Source of the DNA: Acidovorax sp. Leaf191 | GTDB taxonomy: Bacteria > Pseudomonadota > Gammaproteobacteria > Burkholderiales > Burkholderiaceae_C | DNA: 64,000 nt | Direction: 5' to 3' | Assembly: GCF_001424425.1 (NCBI RefSeq) | Contig: NZ_LMPT01000022.1 | Location: 1-64,000, forward strand | Shown: in pieces, positions 50,541-59,096 of the stretch | Position numbering within the stretch: position 1 is the stretch's first letter | How the letters are laid out: every line of letters starts with the position of its first letter | The notes under the pieces: generated by a model | Database searches by the model: none | Seen by the model: only the letters and a program-made list of their open reading frames with translations | What the model was told of the DNA's origin: nothing | Made by a program: the position numbers and the translations under genes

Positions 50541-51679
50541 GCCACGGCGAGTGCCAGCTCCAGGCCCGACACGAAGGCGTCTTCCACGCGGTGCCCCAGG
50601 CACCAGTCGCCGCAGGCACCCAGGCCCATGCCGGAGTCCCACAGATGGGTCTTGCCCAGGGGGTGGGTGGTCTGGGCATAGCGCCAGCGGCGCGTGTCCG
50701 CATGCGCAGGCTGCGCGCGGATGCCGGTCACTTCGGAAAAGGCCTTGAGGAGCTTGGCCTGCACGCGGGCTTCGTCGTCTTCCAGGTGTTCGGCCGACCA
50801 GGCGGGGCTGGCCTGCACCGTCCAGCGCTCCACCACGTTGCGGCCGGGCTTGGAGGATTCGCGGGCCAGCCAGGCGATGCGGTGGTGGGTGCTGCGTGCG
50901 GCGTTCCACTGCGGGCCGAGCGTCGTGAGGCCCGGTCGCACGGCCTGCGGGTAGGCCAGCATCAGCGTCCAGCAGGGGGCGATGGCGACGGTGGACAGCG
51001 GGTCGGACAGGGGCGTGTCGATGGCGGAGCTGGCCAGCAGGGCCTGCGCGGGCACGGCCGGCTGGGCCAGCAGCACGGCGTCGAAACCGGCATAGACGTG
51101 CTGCGTACCACCGGCGCCTTCGGTGCGCAACTGCCAGCCGGAAGGGTTGACGGCGTCGCGCTCGATGCGCGAAACGCGGGTGTCGGTGATCAGCTGGCCC
51201 GCCAGGCGCAGCGGCTCGGCCCAGGTGGCCACCAGAGACTGCATGCCGGGGCTGGCCACCCAGTGCGCCTCGCGGTGCGGCAGACCGACGGCGGCCACGC
51301 GGCCTGCGGCGTCAAGCACCTGCACGGAGTTGGCGCTCCAGCGCTTGCACACGCCGGGCACGGTGTCGATGGCGCGCGCAAAGCGCGGGTCGCGCACGGT
51401 GAAGTACTGCGCGCCCGCGTCAAAGTTGCCGAAGGGGCTGTCGATGGTGGCGGTACGGCCCCCGGCGCGGGAAGATTTCTCGAATACCGTCACGCGGTGG
51501 CCGGCCTGCACCAGGGTGCGTGCGCAGGCGATGCCGGCCATGCCCGCGCCGATGATGGCGAAATGGCGCTGGGGTTTGCCGGATGCGGTGGTGGGGGCTG
51601 CAGGGGCTGCCTGCGGGGTGGAAGCGGGGGCGCTGGTGCGTCGGAGCCGTTTGGCGGGGAGGGGATCAGGTTTGCTCAT
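50537..51679 (-). CDS. Renalase-like FAD-dependent amine oxidoreductase
   Basis: A 380-residue flavoprotein. The FAD-binding motif is [30 protein letters not shown], followed by [27 protein letters not shown]. This pattern and the C-terminal [14 protein letters not shown] match bacterial renalase-like proteins, which oxidise dihydronicotinamide isomers; the true substrate here is not known. An N-terminal Pro/Ala-rich tail of about 40 residues precedes the fold. It is the first gene of the operon with gluQ, trmB and the GGDEF gene. The start at 51679 has an AAAGG site upstream. Confidence 0.83.
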   Translation of the reverse strand: MSKPDPLPAKRLRRTSAPASTPQAAPAAPTTASGKPQRHFAIIGAGMAGIACARTLVQAGHRVTVFEKSSRAGGRTATIDSPFGNFDAGAQYFTVRDPRFARAIDTVPGVCKRWSANSVQVLDAAGRVAAVGLPHREAHWVASPGMQSLVATWAEPLRLAGQLITDTRVSRIERDAVNPSGWQLRTEGAGGTQHVYAGFDAVLLAQPAVPAQALLASSAIDTPLSDPLSTVAIAPCWTLMLAYPQAVRPGLTTLGPQWNAARSTHHRIAWLARESSKPGRNVVERWTVQASPAWSAEHLEDDEARVQAKLLKAFSEVTGIRAQPAHADTRRWRYAQTTHPLGKTHLWDSGMGLGACGDWCLGHRVEDAFVSGLELALAVA

Positions 51680-51790
51680 GGAAGGCCTTTCGGTGACGGT
51701 CGACAGGTGAAATGCAATGCAAAACCAACAGGACAAAACCAACAGGAACCACTCTACACGCGGCGCTGCCCGCCTGGCGCCTGATCGGGG

Positions 51791-52729
51791 TCAGAAGTGA
51801 TGGTGGTTTTCCAGCAGGGCGCGGCGGGTGGCGGCGCTTTGCAGCTGGGTCAGCCACCACTGCAGCGCGCGGCCCGGCGCGGTGAAGCCGGGGCCGCCCC
51901 AGGCGTAGTGCACGCGCACGTTGCGTTCGGGGCGCGCCACCTGGCGGGCGACCAGGCGGCCGGCCTCCACGTACGGGCGCACCATGGGCTCGGGCAGAAA
52001 CCCGCCGCCCAGGCCGCGCAGTTGCACGCGCACCTTGGCCTGCATGGTGTCCACGGTGAGCACGTCCTGCCCGCCCAGCAGGCCCATGGTGGCGCCGCCG
52101 CGCGTGGCCGAGTCGGCCACGGCCACGGCGCGGTGCTGCAGCAAGGTGGCGTCGGTGATCGGTTCGGGCACAGCGGCCAGCGGGTGGTGCGGCGCCACGA
52201 CGTAGATGAAGAGCACGTCGCCCAGCGGTGCCTGCTGCAGGCCCGCGATGCTGGCGCCGGACACCGACACCCCGATGGCCAGGTCCGCGCGGCCCGATGT
52301 CAGTGCCTCCAGCGTGCCGGTCATGATGCCGTCGCGCAGCTTCAGGCGCGTGGGCGGGGCCATGGCGTAGAACGCATCCACCAGCTCCAGCATGGTGTGG
52401 GGCGAGATGATGCCGTCGACCGAGATGGTGAGCTGCGGCTCCCAGCCCGTGGCCACGCGGCGCACGCGGTGGGCCACCGCGTCGATGTCCTGCAGCAGCC
52501 GCGCACCTTCGCGCAAAAGCTCCACGCCCGCCTCGGTGGGCTTGGCCTGGCGTGCGCTGCGGTCAAAGAGCAGCACATCCAGCGCATCCTCGATCTGCCG
52601 CACCCGGTAGGTGAGGGCGCTGGGCACCAGCCCCAGCTGCCGCGCCGCCGCGGCAAAGCTGCCGGCCTCGGCGATCACCTGCAGCATGGCGAGCGCATCG
52701 GGGGTGAGAACATCGCGTGCGTTTTGCAT
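51791..52729 (-). CDS. LysR family regulator of the pirin/DoxX cluster
   Basis: A 312-residue LysR regulator. The helix-turn-helix is in MLQVIAEAGSFAAAARQLGLVPSALTYRVRQIEDALDVLLFDR, and a periplasmic-binding-protein-like effector domain follows. It is divergent from the pirin gene with 105 bases between starts, and an inverted repeat lies between them. It most resembles regulators that respond to quinones or other electrophiles, such as E. coli YhaJ, which also controls a pirin gene. The ATG at 52729 is chosen over a TTG seven codons upstream. Confidence 0.88.
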   Translation of the reverse strand: MQNARDVLTPDALAMLQVIAEAGSFAAAARQLGLVPSALTYRVRQIEDALDVLLFDRSARQAKPTEAGVELLREGARLLQDIDAVAHRVRRVATGWEPQLTISVDGIISPHTMLELVDAFYAMAPPTRLKLRDGIMTGTLEALTSGRADLAIGVSVSGASIAGLQQAPLGDVLFIYVVAPHHPLAAVPEPITDATLLQHRAVAVADSATRGGATMGLLGGQDVLTVDTMQAKVRVQLRGLGGGFLPEPMVRPYVEAGRLVARQVARPERNVRVHYAWGGPGFTAPGRALQWWLTQLQSAATRRALLENHHHF

Positions 52730-52744
52730 GGTTGCCCCATGGTA

Positions 52745-52761
52745 ATTCAATTTTTTTGAAT
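52745..52761. promoter_or_regulatory. LysR-type operator (inverted repeat)
   Basis: ATTCAA-N5-TTGAAT is a perfect inverted repeat with an all-T spacer and fits the T-N11-A rule for LysR binding sites. It is midway between the divergent LysR and pirin starts in an AT-rich patch, so it probably overlaps both promoters. Confidence 0.65.
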
Positions 52762-52834
52762 ATTGCCATCAATCCGGCAGCGCCTGCCACGGCGCACGCC
52801 GCCCTACAGTGAGGGCTTGAAAGGGGCACGCACC

Positions 52835-53536
52835 ATGCTGACTGTTCGCAAATCCCAGGACCGCGGCCATGCCGACCATGGCTGGCTCCAGTCGTTCCAC
52901 AGCTTTTCGTTCGCGGGCTACTACGACCCCGAGCACATGGGCTTTGGCAACCTGCGCGTGATCAACGAAGACCGCATTGCCGCCGGCACGGGCTTCGGCA
53001 CGCACGGCCACCGCGACATGGAGATCATCAGCTACGTGCTGTCGGGCGAGCTGGCCCACAAGGACAGCATGGGCAACATCGTGGGCATACCGCCCGGCGA
53101 CGTGCAGTTGATGAGCGCGGGCTCGGGCGTGACGCACAGCGAGTTCAACCATGCCGAAGGCCAGAGCACGCACTTCCTGCAGATCTGGATCGAGCCCAAC
53201 GTGCGCGGCATTGCGCCGAGCTATGCCCAAAAGAGCTTTGCAGAGTCCGGCAAGCGCGGCGCGCTGCGGCTGGTGGCGTCGCCCGATGGCGCGCAGGACT
53301 CCGTGCGCATCCATGCCGACGCTGCGGTGTACGCGGGCTTGCTCGACGCGCAAGAGGCCGTCACACTGGCGCTGAACCCCGCACGCAAGACCTATGTGCA
53401 CCTGATCCGCGGTGCGCTCAAGGTCAACGGACAACCCCTGTCGGGCGGCGATGCCGCGCTGATGGAAAACGAAACCGCCTTGTCGTTGACCCATGGCCAC
53501 GACGCCGAGGTGCTGGTGTTTGACCTGGCCGCCTGA
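52835..53536 (+). CDS. Pirin family protein (YhhW-like quercetinase type)
   Basis: A 233-residue bicupin. SFHSFSFAGYYDPEHMGFGNLRVINEDRI is the family N-terminus. Metal ligands are the His residues in THGHRDMEIISYVL and in GVTHSEFNH. Family members have quercetin 2,3-dioxygenase activity or sense iron redox state. It is the first gene of the plus-strand cluster controlled by the divergent LysR gene. The ATG at 52835 (MLTVRKS) is used, as the upstream frame covers the operator. Confidence 0.9.
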   Translation: MLTVRKSQDRGHADHGWLQSFHSFSFAGYYDPEHMGFGNLRVINEDRIAAGTGFGTHGHRDMEIISYVLSGELAHKDSMGNIVGIPPGDVQLMSAGSGVTHSEFNHAEGQSTHFLQIWIEPNVRGIAPSYAQKSFAESGKRGALRLVASPDGAQDSVRIHADAAVYAGLLDAQEAVTLALNPARKTYVHLIRGALKVNGQPLSGGDAALMENETALSLTHGHDAEVLVFDLAA

Positions 53537-53606
53537 AGCTTCGCCCACCCGGTGTTCGCACCGTTCTTTTTCTTTTCATCCACACCATCCACCTGAGGAG
53601 TCCACC

Positions 53607-54020
53607 ATGCTCGCCAACCTGCAAAACCCCTTCGCCCTGGCGTCCCGCTTCCTGCTGGCGGCACTGTTCCTGCCTGCGGGCATCAGCAAGATCACCGGCT
53701 TTGCCGGCACGGTCGGCTACATCACGTCCGTGGGCCTGCCCATGCCGACGGTGGCGGCCGCCGTGGCCGCCGCGGTCGAGGTGCTGGGCAGCCTGGCGCT
53801 GATCTTCGGCTTCGGCACGCGCTTTGCGGCCCTGGCGCTGGCGGTGTTCACCCTGGTGGCGAGCTTCTTCTTCCACGCCTACTGGAGCCTGCCGGCCGAC
53901 AAGCAAATGATGCAGCAGCTCATGTTCTTCAAGAACGTGGCGGTGAGCGGTGGCCTGCTGGCCCTGGTGGCCTTTGGCGCCGGTGGCTGGAGCCTGGACG
54001 CACGCCGCGGCGAACGCTGA
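53607..54020 (+). CDS. DoxX family membrane protein
   Basis: A 137-residue inner-membrane protein with four predicted helices. RFLLAALFLPAGISKITGF is the DoxX opening, and GLPMPTVAAAVAAAVEVLGSLALIFGFGTRFAALAL is the conserved core. DoxX proteins are linked to thiol and quinone redox stress. A TGAGGAG site precedes the ATG by about seven bases; the longer frame upstream overlaps the pirin gene and is not used. Gap to the pirin gene is 70 bases. Confidence 0.88.
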   Translation: MLANLQNPFALASRFLLAALFLPAGISKITGFAGTVGYITSVGLPMPTVAAAVAAAVEVLGSLALIFGFGTRFAALALAVFTLVASFFFHAYWSLPADKQMMQQLMFFKNVAVSGGLLALVAFGAGGWSLDARRGER

Positions 54021-54183
54021 TGCGAAGCAACCCCCTTGCCTTGGCCGCGCGCAGTCGGCGCGGCTGCGGTGAAGGGAGCGCTGAGGCGGGGTGAGCGAAG
54101 GTATCGTGCTTCGCTCGGCCCTTTCGCCGGCCTGACGGGCTGGCATTTCCTTTCGTTTTCAAACCCCTTTGAGGAGTTTCTCC

Positions 54184-54738
54184 ATGGCACAGATCGCAGT
54201 TGTTTACCACTCTGGCTACGGCCACACCCAGCGCCTGGCCCAGGCCGTGGCGGACGGCGCAGGCGCCGAGCTCATCGCCATCGATGCCGATGGCAACCTG
54301 CCCGAAGGCGGCTGGGAGACGCTGGCCGCTGCCAGCGCCATCATCTTCGGCACGCCCACCTACATGGCCGGCCCGAGCTGGCAGTTCAAGAAGTTTGCCG
54401 ACGCATCGTCCAAGCCCTGGTTCGGCCAGGCCTGGAAGGACAAGCTGTTTGCCGGCTTCACCAACAGTGCCAGCATGAACGGCGACAAGCAGATCACGCT
54501 GGACTACCTGTACCACCTGGCCATGCAGCACGGCGGCCTGTGGGTGGGCAACGGCATGATGCCGGCCAACTCCAAGGCCGCGACGCGCGACGACGTGAAC
54601 TGGATGGGCTCCTTCAGCGGCGCGATGTCGCAGTCGCCCTCCGATGCGTCGGCCGCCGAGATGTTCCCGGGCGACCTGGAAACCGGCCGTCAGTTCGGCC
54701 AGCGCGTGGCCGCCGCGGCGCAGCGCTGGGCGCGCTGA
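54184..54738 (+). CDS. Flavodoxin family protein, NAD(P)H:quinone oxidoreductase-like
   Basis: A 184-residue flavodoxin-fold protein. The FMN phosphate loop is YHSGYGHTQRLAQAVADG (residues 7-24) and the ring-binding segment IIFGTPTYMAGPSWQFKKF. It resembles WrbA but is shorter and lacks the tetramer-forming insert. It likely reduces quinones by two electrons, which fits the cluster. GAGGAG lies eight bases before the ATG at 54184. A 163-base gap separates it from doxX. Confidence 0.87.
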   Translation: MAQIAVVYHSGYGHTQRLAQAVADGAGAELIAIDADGNLPEGGWETLAAASAIIFGTPTYMAGPSWQFKKFADASSKPWFGQAWKDKLFAGFTNSASMNGDKQITLDYLYHLAMQHGGLWVGNGMMPANSKAATRDDVNWMGSFSGAMSQSPSDASAAEMFPGDLETGRQFGQRVAAAAQRWAR

Positions 54739-54824
54739 GCCCGCACCGCGAAGGCACTGAACCTGCGCCGGATGGCGCTACAGTGCCAGCGACCTGAAAA
54801 ACTACCAAGGCGCACAAGGAACCT

Positions 54825-55232
54825 ATGGCAATCGAACTGCAGCGCATTCCCGGCGCGCCCATGGCCCAGGCCGTTCACATCCGCAGCCACGAGTTCGTGG
54901 CGGATGCCAGCGTGGAAGAGGGCGGGGCCGATGGCGGCCCCAGCCCGCACGACCTGTACGACGCGGCACTGGGTGCGTGCAAGGCGCTCACCGTGCTGTG
55001 GTACGCGCGGCGCAAGGGCCTGCCGGTGGAAGACGTGAAGACCGTGATCGAGCGCGACGCCTCGGCCGAGCGCGCGGGCACCTACCGCCTGACCGCACGC
55101 CTGCAGATCAGCGGCGACCTGACCGACGCACAGATCGCCGAGCTGGAAACCGTGGCGCACAAGTGCCCGGTGCACAAGCTCATGACCACGGTCACCACCG
55201 AGATCGACACCACGGTGGAGCGCATGGCATGA
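54825..55232 (+). CDS. OsmC family peroxiredoxin-like protein
   Basis: A 135-residue OsmC/Ohr-family protein. The two reactive Cys residues are in ALGACKALTVLWYA and AHKCPVHKLM. The family reduces organic hydroperoxides. The PSPHDLYDAALGAC segment is typical of the YhfA-like subgroup rather than Ohr. It continues the redox-stress cluster, 86 bases after the flavodoxin gene. Confidence 0.88.
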   Translation: MAIELQRIPGAPMAQAVHIRSHEFVADASVEEGGADGGPSPHDLYDAALGACKALTVLWYARRKGLPVEDVKTVIERDASAERAGTYRLTARLQISGDLTDAQIAELETVAHKCPVHKLMTTVTTEIDTTVERMA

Positions 55233-55293
55233 GCGCCGTGCCCCGCCGCCTGACACCCACCCGCACCGCAGTGCGCTGCACGGAGATGTACCC

Positions 55294-56184
55294 ATGAGTG
55301 ATGCCATCCTGCAACTGAAGGGCCAGGCCAAGGACCTGGGCGGCGGCTTCACCGTGCGCCGCTTGCTGCCGGCGGTGCAACGCCAGGCGGTCGGGCCGTT
55401 CTTGTTCTTCGACCACTTCGGCCCCGTGACCGTGGTGCCGGGCGACAGCCACGACGTGCGCCCCCACCCGCACATCGGGCTGGCGACGGTCACGTACCTG
55501 TTCTCGGGCGCGATCATGCACCGCGACAGCCTGGGCTATGTGCAGCAGATCGAGCCGGGCGCCATCAACTGGATGACCGCCGGCCGCGGCATCGTGCATT
55601 CCGAGCGCCGCCCCGAAAGCCTGGTGGACAAGACCTATGTGAACCACGGCATCCAGCTGTGGACCGCGCTGCCCGTGGCGCACGAAGAAGCCGAGCCATC
55701 GTTCGTGCACACGCCGTCGGCAGACATCCCGGAAGTGCGGGTGGGCGATGCGACGGTGCGCGTGCTGATCGGCAGCGCATTCGGCCAGGCGTCGCCCGTG
55801 GCGACGTATTCGCCCACGGTGTACCTGGACGTGCAATTGCCCGCCGGGGCCACGCTGGAGATACCCGCGCTGGCGCAGGAGATGGCGGTGTACACCGTGG
55901 ACAGCCCGGTGCAGCTCAACGGCGAGGCCGTGGGTGCCCAGCGGCTCGCGGTGATGGATGCAGGCCAGGCCATGCATCTGTCCGCGCCCGGCGAGGCGGC
56001 CGCGCGCCTCATGGTGATCGGCGGCGACGCGCTGGAGGCCCCGCGCCACATGTGGTGGAACTTCGTCTCCAGCCGCAAGGAGCGCATCGTGCAGGCGGCA
56101 GCCGACTGGGAGGCCCAGAGCATGGGCCAGGTACCGGGCGACGTGGAGTGGATTCCGCTGCCCGAGCGCCGCTTCAAGCCCTGA
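55294..56184 (+). CDS. Second pirin family protein (PNP/YhaK-like)
   Basis: A 296-residue bicupin pirin. Metal ligands are in RPHPHIGLATVTYLFSG (paired His) and GRGIVHSERRP. It is longer than the first pirin and of the human-pirin-like subgroup, with FDHFGPVTVVPG and HGIQLWTALP. It ends the cluster 61 bases after osmC and is followed by the convergent trhO gene and its terminator. Confidence 0.9.
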   Translation: MSDAILQLKGQAKDLGGGFTVRRLLPAVQRQAVGPFLFFDHFGPVTVVPGDSHDVRPHPHIGLATVTYLFSGAIMHRDSLGYVQQIEPGAINWMTAGRGIVHSERRPESLVDKTYVNHGIQLWTALPVAHEEAEPSFVHTPSADIPEVRVGDATVRVLIGSAFGQASPVATYSPTVYLDVQLPAGATLEIPALAQEMAVYTVDSPVQLNGEAVGAQRLAVMDAGQAMHLSAPGEAAARLMVIGGDALEAPRHMWWNFVSSRKERIVQAAADWEAQSMGQVPGDVEWIPLPERRFKP

Positions 56185-56250
56185 CAGGGCGCGGCGCGGG
56201 CGGGTGCCGGGAACCACAGGCACCCGGCATCCGTCGGCGGGCATCCGGTC

Positions 56251-56279
56251 AAAACAACCCCTGCCGCCCGCTGGCAGGG
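56251..56279 (-). terminator. Rho-independent terminator of trhO
   Basis: CCCTGCC and GGCAGGG (56259-56265 and 56273-56279) form a perfect 7-bp stem with a 7-base loop. On the minus strand the stem is followed by GTTGTTTT, a T-rich tail. It lies 80 bases past the trhO stop. Confidence 0.6.
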
Positions 56280-56360
56280 CGCTGGGTGCTCATTTTTCAA
56301 TAGCAGTCTTGTTTGACCGGTGGTGGTGCTGCCCACGGCACCCGCCGAACTGTGACCGCT

Positions 56361-57203
56361 TCAGGCTGTGCCGGTGGCTGGTGGCCGTGCCGTGGACGCT
56401 GCGGCAGCGTCACTGGCACCTGTGCCTGCTGCCTTGCTGGCGATATCGCGCACAGGGGTGGTCGCATCGGCCGACAGGTCACTGGTCAGCACCGCCCGTT
56501 CATCGAACACGAAGCAGCCGCCGTGGTAGTGCGCGCCATCGGTGAGCTCGAAGTACTTGAGGATGCCGCCTTCGAGCTGGTAGACGTGCGGCAGGCCTTC
56601 CTCGTGCATGAGGATGGCGGCCTTTTCGCAGCGGATGCCGCCGGTGCAAAAGCTCACCACGGTCTTGTCCCGCAAGTCGTCCTTGTGCGCCCGCAGGGCC
56701 GGGGGGAACTCGGTGAACTTGTCGATGCGCCAGTCGATGGCGTTGTCGAAGGTGCCCTGGTCCACCTCGAAGGCGTTGCGCGTGTCCAGCGTCACCACTT
56801 CGCGGCCCGCGTCATCGTGCCCCTGGTCCAGCCAGCGGCGCAGCGTGGCGGGGTCCACCGACGGCGCGCGGCCCGCGGCGGGCTGGATGGTCGGGTGGTC
56901 CATGCGGATGATCTCGCGCTTGACCTTGACCAGCATCTTGCGAAACGGCACCGCCGCAGACCAGCTCTCCTTGGGGTCCAGGTCGGCAAAGCGCGCATCG
57001 GTGCGCAGCGCATCGACAAAGCCGCGCACGGCGTCGGCAGGCCCCGCCAGAAAGAAGTTGATGCCTTCTTCTGCCAGCAGGATGGTGCCTTTGAGTCCGG
57101 CCGCGGTGGCGCGGGCGTGCAGCAGGTCGCGCAGCGCTGCCGCATCGGGCAGGGGCACGAACTTGTAGCAGGAGATGTTGAGGATGGTGTCGGTGGAGTT
57201 CAC
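56361..57203 (-). CDS. trhO: tRNA uridine(34) hydroxylase TrhO (YceA-like)
   Basis: A 280-residue protein with an N-terminal acylphosphatase-like domain ([12 protein letters not shown], then [16 protein letters not shown]) and a C-terminal rhodanese domain. The catalytic [10 protein letters not shown] motif is intact. TrhO hydroxylates U34 of certain tRNAs using oxygen. The N-terminus lacks an ATG; the GTG at 57203 is taken because family similarity begins a few residues later. A 45-residue low-complexity tail (Ala/Ser/Thr) ends the protein. Confidence 0.9.
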   Translation of the reverse strand: MNSTDTILNISCYKFVPLPDAAALRDLLHARATAAGLKGTILLAEEGINFFLAGPADAVRGFVDALRTDARFADLDPKESWSAAVPFRKMLVKVKREIIRMDHPTIQPAAGRAPSVDPATLRRWLDQGHDDAGREVVTLDTRNAFEVDQGTFDNAIDWRIDKFTEFPPALRAHKDDLRDKTVVSFCTGGIRCEKAAILMHEEGLPHVYQLEGGILKYFELTDGAHYHGGCFVFDERAVLTSDLSADATTPVRDIASKAAGTGASDAAAASTARPPATGTA

Positions 57204-57377
57204 GGCAAATGGGGCATTGCAGCGGCGCTGAAGGGGAGGGCCTGTCGTACTGCGAAACGTATGACTGTGCGGCGGCCTGGGCGGCGGTGATACGGCGGCG
57301 GCCTGTATGCCCAGGCACCGCATAACCGCACGGTGCTTCGGCGTCAGCCCACCTGCAGGTTCAGGCCCGCGGCGCCG

Positions 57378-58232
57378 TCAGGTCACGGGCGTCAGCAGGG
57401 CGCCTTCGATCTTGTTGGCCAGCTGGGCAATCGCCAGGGCGGCCGGGCAACCGGGGGTTTGCAGCAGCAGCAACTGGCGGCGCATCACGGCATCGCGCAC
57501 GGACGGGTCGGCGGGGATGTCGCCCATGTGGATGAGCCGCATCGGGCGGCCCGACTCGGTGCTCACGAAGCGGTCCAGCACCTGCTGCAGCTGGCTGGCA
57601 ATGGCGCGGCCATCACCGGCGCGCGCTGCCTGGTTGATGACCATGCGCACGTGCTGGCGCTTTTGCTGCATGGCCAGCACCTTGATGGCGGCGTAGGCGT
57701 CGGTCAGCGAGGTGGGCTCGGGCGTGGCCACGACCAGCACCTCGGAGGCAAGCGAAATCGAGAACAGTACCACGTCGGAAATGCCGGCACCGGTGTCCAG
57801 CAGCACCACGTCGTACTGCGGGGTCAGCGCCTGGATGACGCTCAGGAACTGGCCGCGCACCTCCGGCGTCAGGCGCGAATATTCCACCATGCCGGAGCCG
57901 GCCAGCAGCACATTGAAGCCGCCGGGCGCCTGTATGACGGCCTGGTCGAGCGTGGCCTTGCCGGTGAAGACATCGTGCAGCGTGATCTTGGGGTGCAGGT
58001 TCAGCACCACGTCCAGGTTGGCCAGCCCGAGGTCGGCGTCGAGCACCAGCACACGGTGGCCGCGCCGGGTGAGGGCGGCGGCCAGGTTGGCCGATACGAA
58101 GGTCTTGCCCACGCCGCCCTTGCCGCTGGTGATGGCGATGATGCGGGCGCCGCCGGGCGTCTGGGCCTGGGGCATGGCGTGGCCGGCAGGGGCTGCCGGC
58201 GATGGGGGTTGGGGGGACAGCGCGTCGCTCAT
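57378..58232 (-). CDS. MinD/ParA-family ATPase, FlhG-like
   Basis: A 284-residue deviant-Walker ATPase. KGGVGKT (residues 38-44) is the deviant Walker A, VLVLDADLGLANLDVVLNL the switch region, and YDVVLLDTGAGIS Walker B. The features fit FlhG/FleN, which sets flagellar number together with FlhF, though it also resembles other orphan MinD-like proteins. No flagellar gene is adjacent. A Pro-rich N-terminal tail of 28 residues precedes the domain. The GGDEF gene begins upstream and ends ten bases before its start, so they are one operon. Confidence 0.82.
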   Translation of the reverse strand: MSDALSPQPPSPAAPAGHAMPQAQTPGGARIIAITSGKGGVGKTFVSANLAAALTRRGHRVLVLDADLGLANLDVVLNLHPKITLHDVFTGKATLDQAVIQAPGGFNVLLAGSGMVEYSRLTPEVRGQFLSVIQALTPQYDVVLLDTGAGISDVVLFSISLASEVLVVATPEPTSLTDAYAAIKVLAMQQKRQHVRMVINQAARAGDGRAIASQLQQVLDRFVSTESGRPMRLIHMGDIPADPSVRDAVMRRQLLLLQTPGCPAALAIAQLANKIEGALLTPVT

Positions 58233-58242
58233 CTTCTAACTT

Positions 58243-59013
58243 TCAGTAGGCGCTGCCTGTTGGTGGGTCCAGTGGGGGCAGGTCGCCCCAGCCCGAGGGA
58301 GTGTAGAGCGGGCCGAACAACAGGCTTTTCTCTTCGGCACTGACGGTGCTGTCAGGTTGCTCCTCGATGCTGATGCGGTTGCGGCCCCCGGCCTTGGCTT
58401 CGTAGAGTTGCTGGTCGGCGCGGTCGGTCCACAGCAGCGTGGTGGAGCGGATCCACTGCATGGCGAATGCGCCGCCGATGCTCACGGTGATGTTGAGCTC
58501 GACCGAACCCGAGACCCGGATCGGCGTGTTGGCCACGGCACGGCGAATGCGCTCGGCCACCACGCTGCCGAAGCCGGCCTGGCAGGCCGGCAGCACCACG
58601 GCGAATTCTTCGCCGCCGTAGCGGGCCAGGGTGTCCATGGGGCGCACGCAGGCGTCCAGGGTGCGGGCCACCGACTGCAGCACGATGTCGCCGGCCAGGT
58701 GGCCGTGCGTGTCGTTCACCTTCTTGAAGTGGTCGATGTCCAGCATGAGCAGCAGCGCGGCTTCGCCGGAGCGCGTCACGCGGTCGATCTCGCGTTCGAG
58801 CACCGCCCGGAAATGGCGGCGGTTGGCCAGCCCTGTGAGCGGATCTTTCAGGGAGAGTTCGCACAGCCCGTCGATCAGGCTTTGCAGGTAGCTCGCCGGC
58901 ACGTCCTGGCGCAGTGCAGCTTCGCTGCCGCCAGCCTGAGCCACCAGCGCGTGGGCAGTATCCAGGCGGAGGTCGCGCAGATCTACAAGATGAGAGGCTG
59001 CAGAATCAGACAC
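58243..59013 (-). CDS. GGDEF diguanylate cyclase, soluble
   Basis: A 256-residue cyclase. The active GGEEF is at residues 133-137, with the inhibitory RPMD (124-127) five residues before it. LTGLANRRHFRAVLE and MLDIDHFKKVNDTHGHLAGD are the other core motifs. No transmembrane helix or sensor domain is seen; a short helical N-terminus of 50 residues precedes the domain. No ATG is available; the GTG at 59013 is chosen, with a TTG at 59025 as the alternative. It is co-transcribed with the MinD/FlhG-like gene. Confidence 0.85.
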   Translation of the reverse strand: MSDSAASHLVDLRDLRLDTAHALVAQAGGSEAALRQDVPASYLQSLIDGLCELSLKDPLTGLANRRHFRAVLEREIDRVTRSGEAALLLMLDIDHFKKVNDTHGHLAGDIVLQSVARTLDACVRPMDTLARYGGEEFAVVLPACQAGFGSVVAERIRRAVANTPIRVSGSVELNITVSIGGAFAMQWIRSTTLLWTDRADQQLYEAKAGGRNRISIEEQPDSTVSAEEKSLLFGPLYTPSGWGDLPPLDPPTGSAY

Positions 59014-59096
59014 AAATCGGAGCAAAAAGAGTTTGGGAAGTGTACCAGCGCCCCAGCAAAAAGAGGGCCAGCCGCTGGCATAGGTTTAAACCCGCA

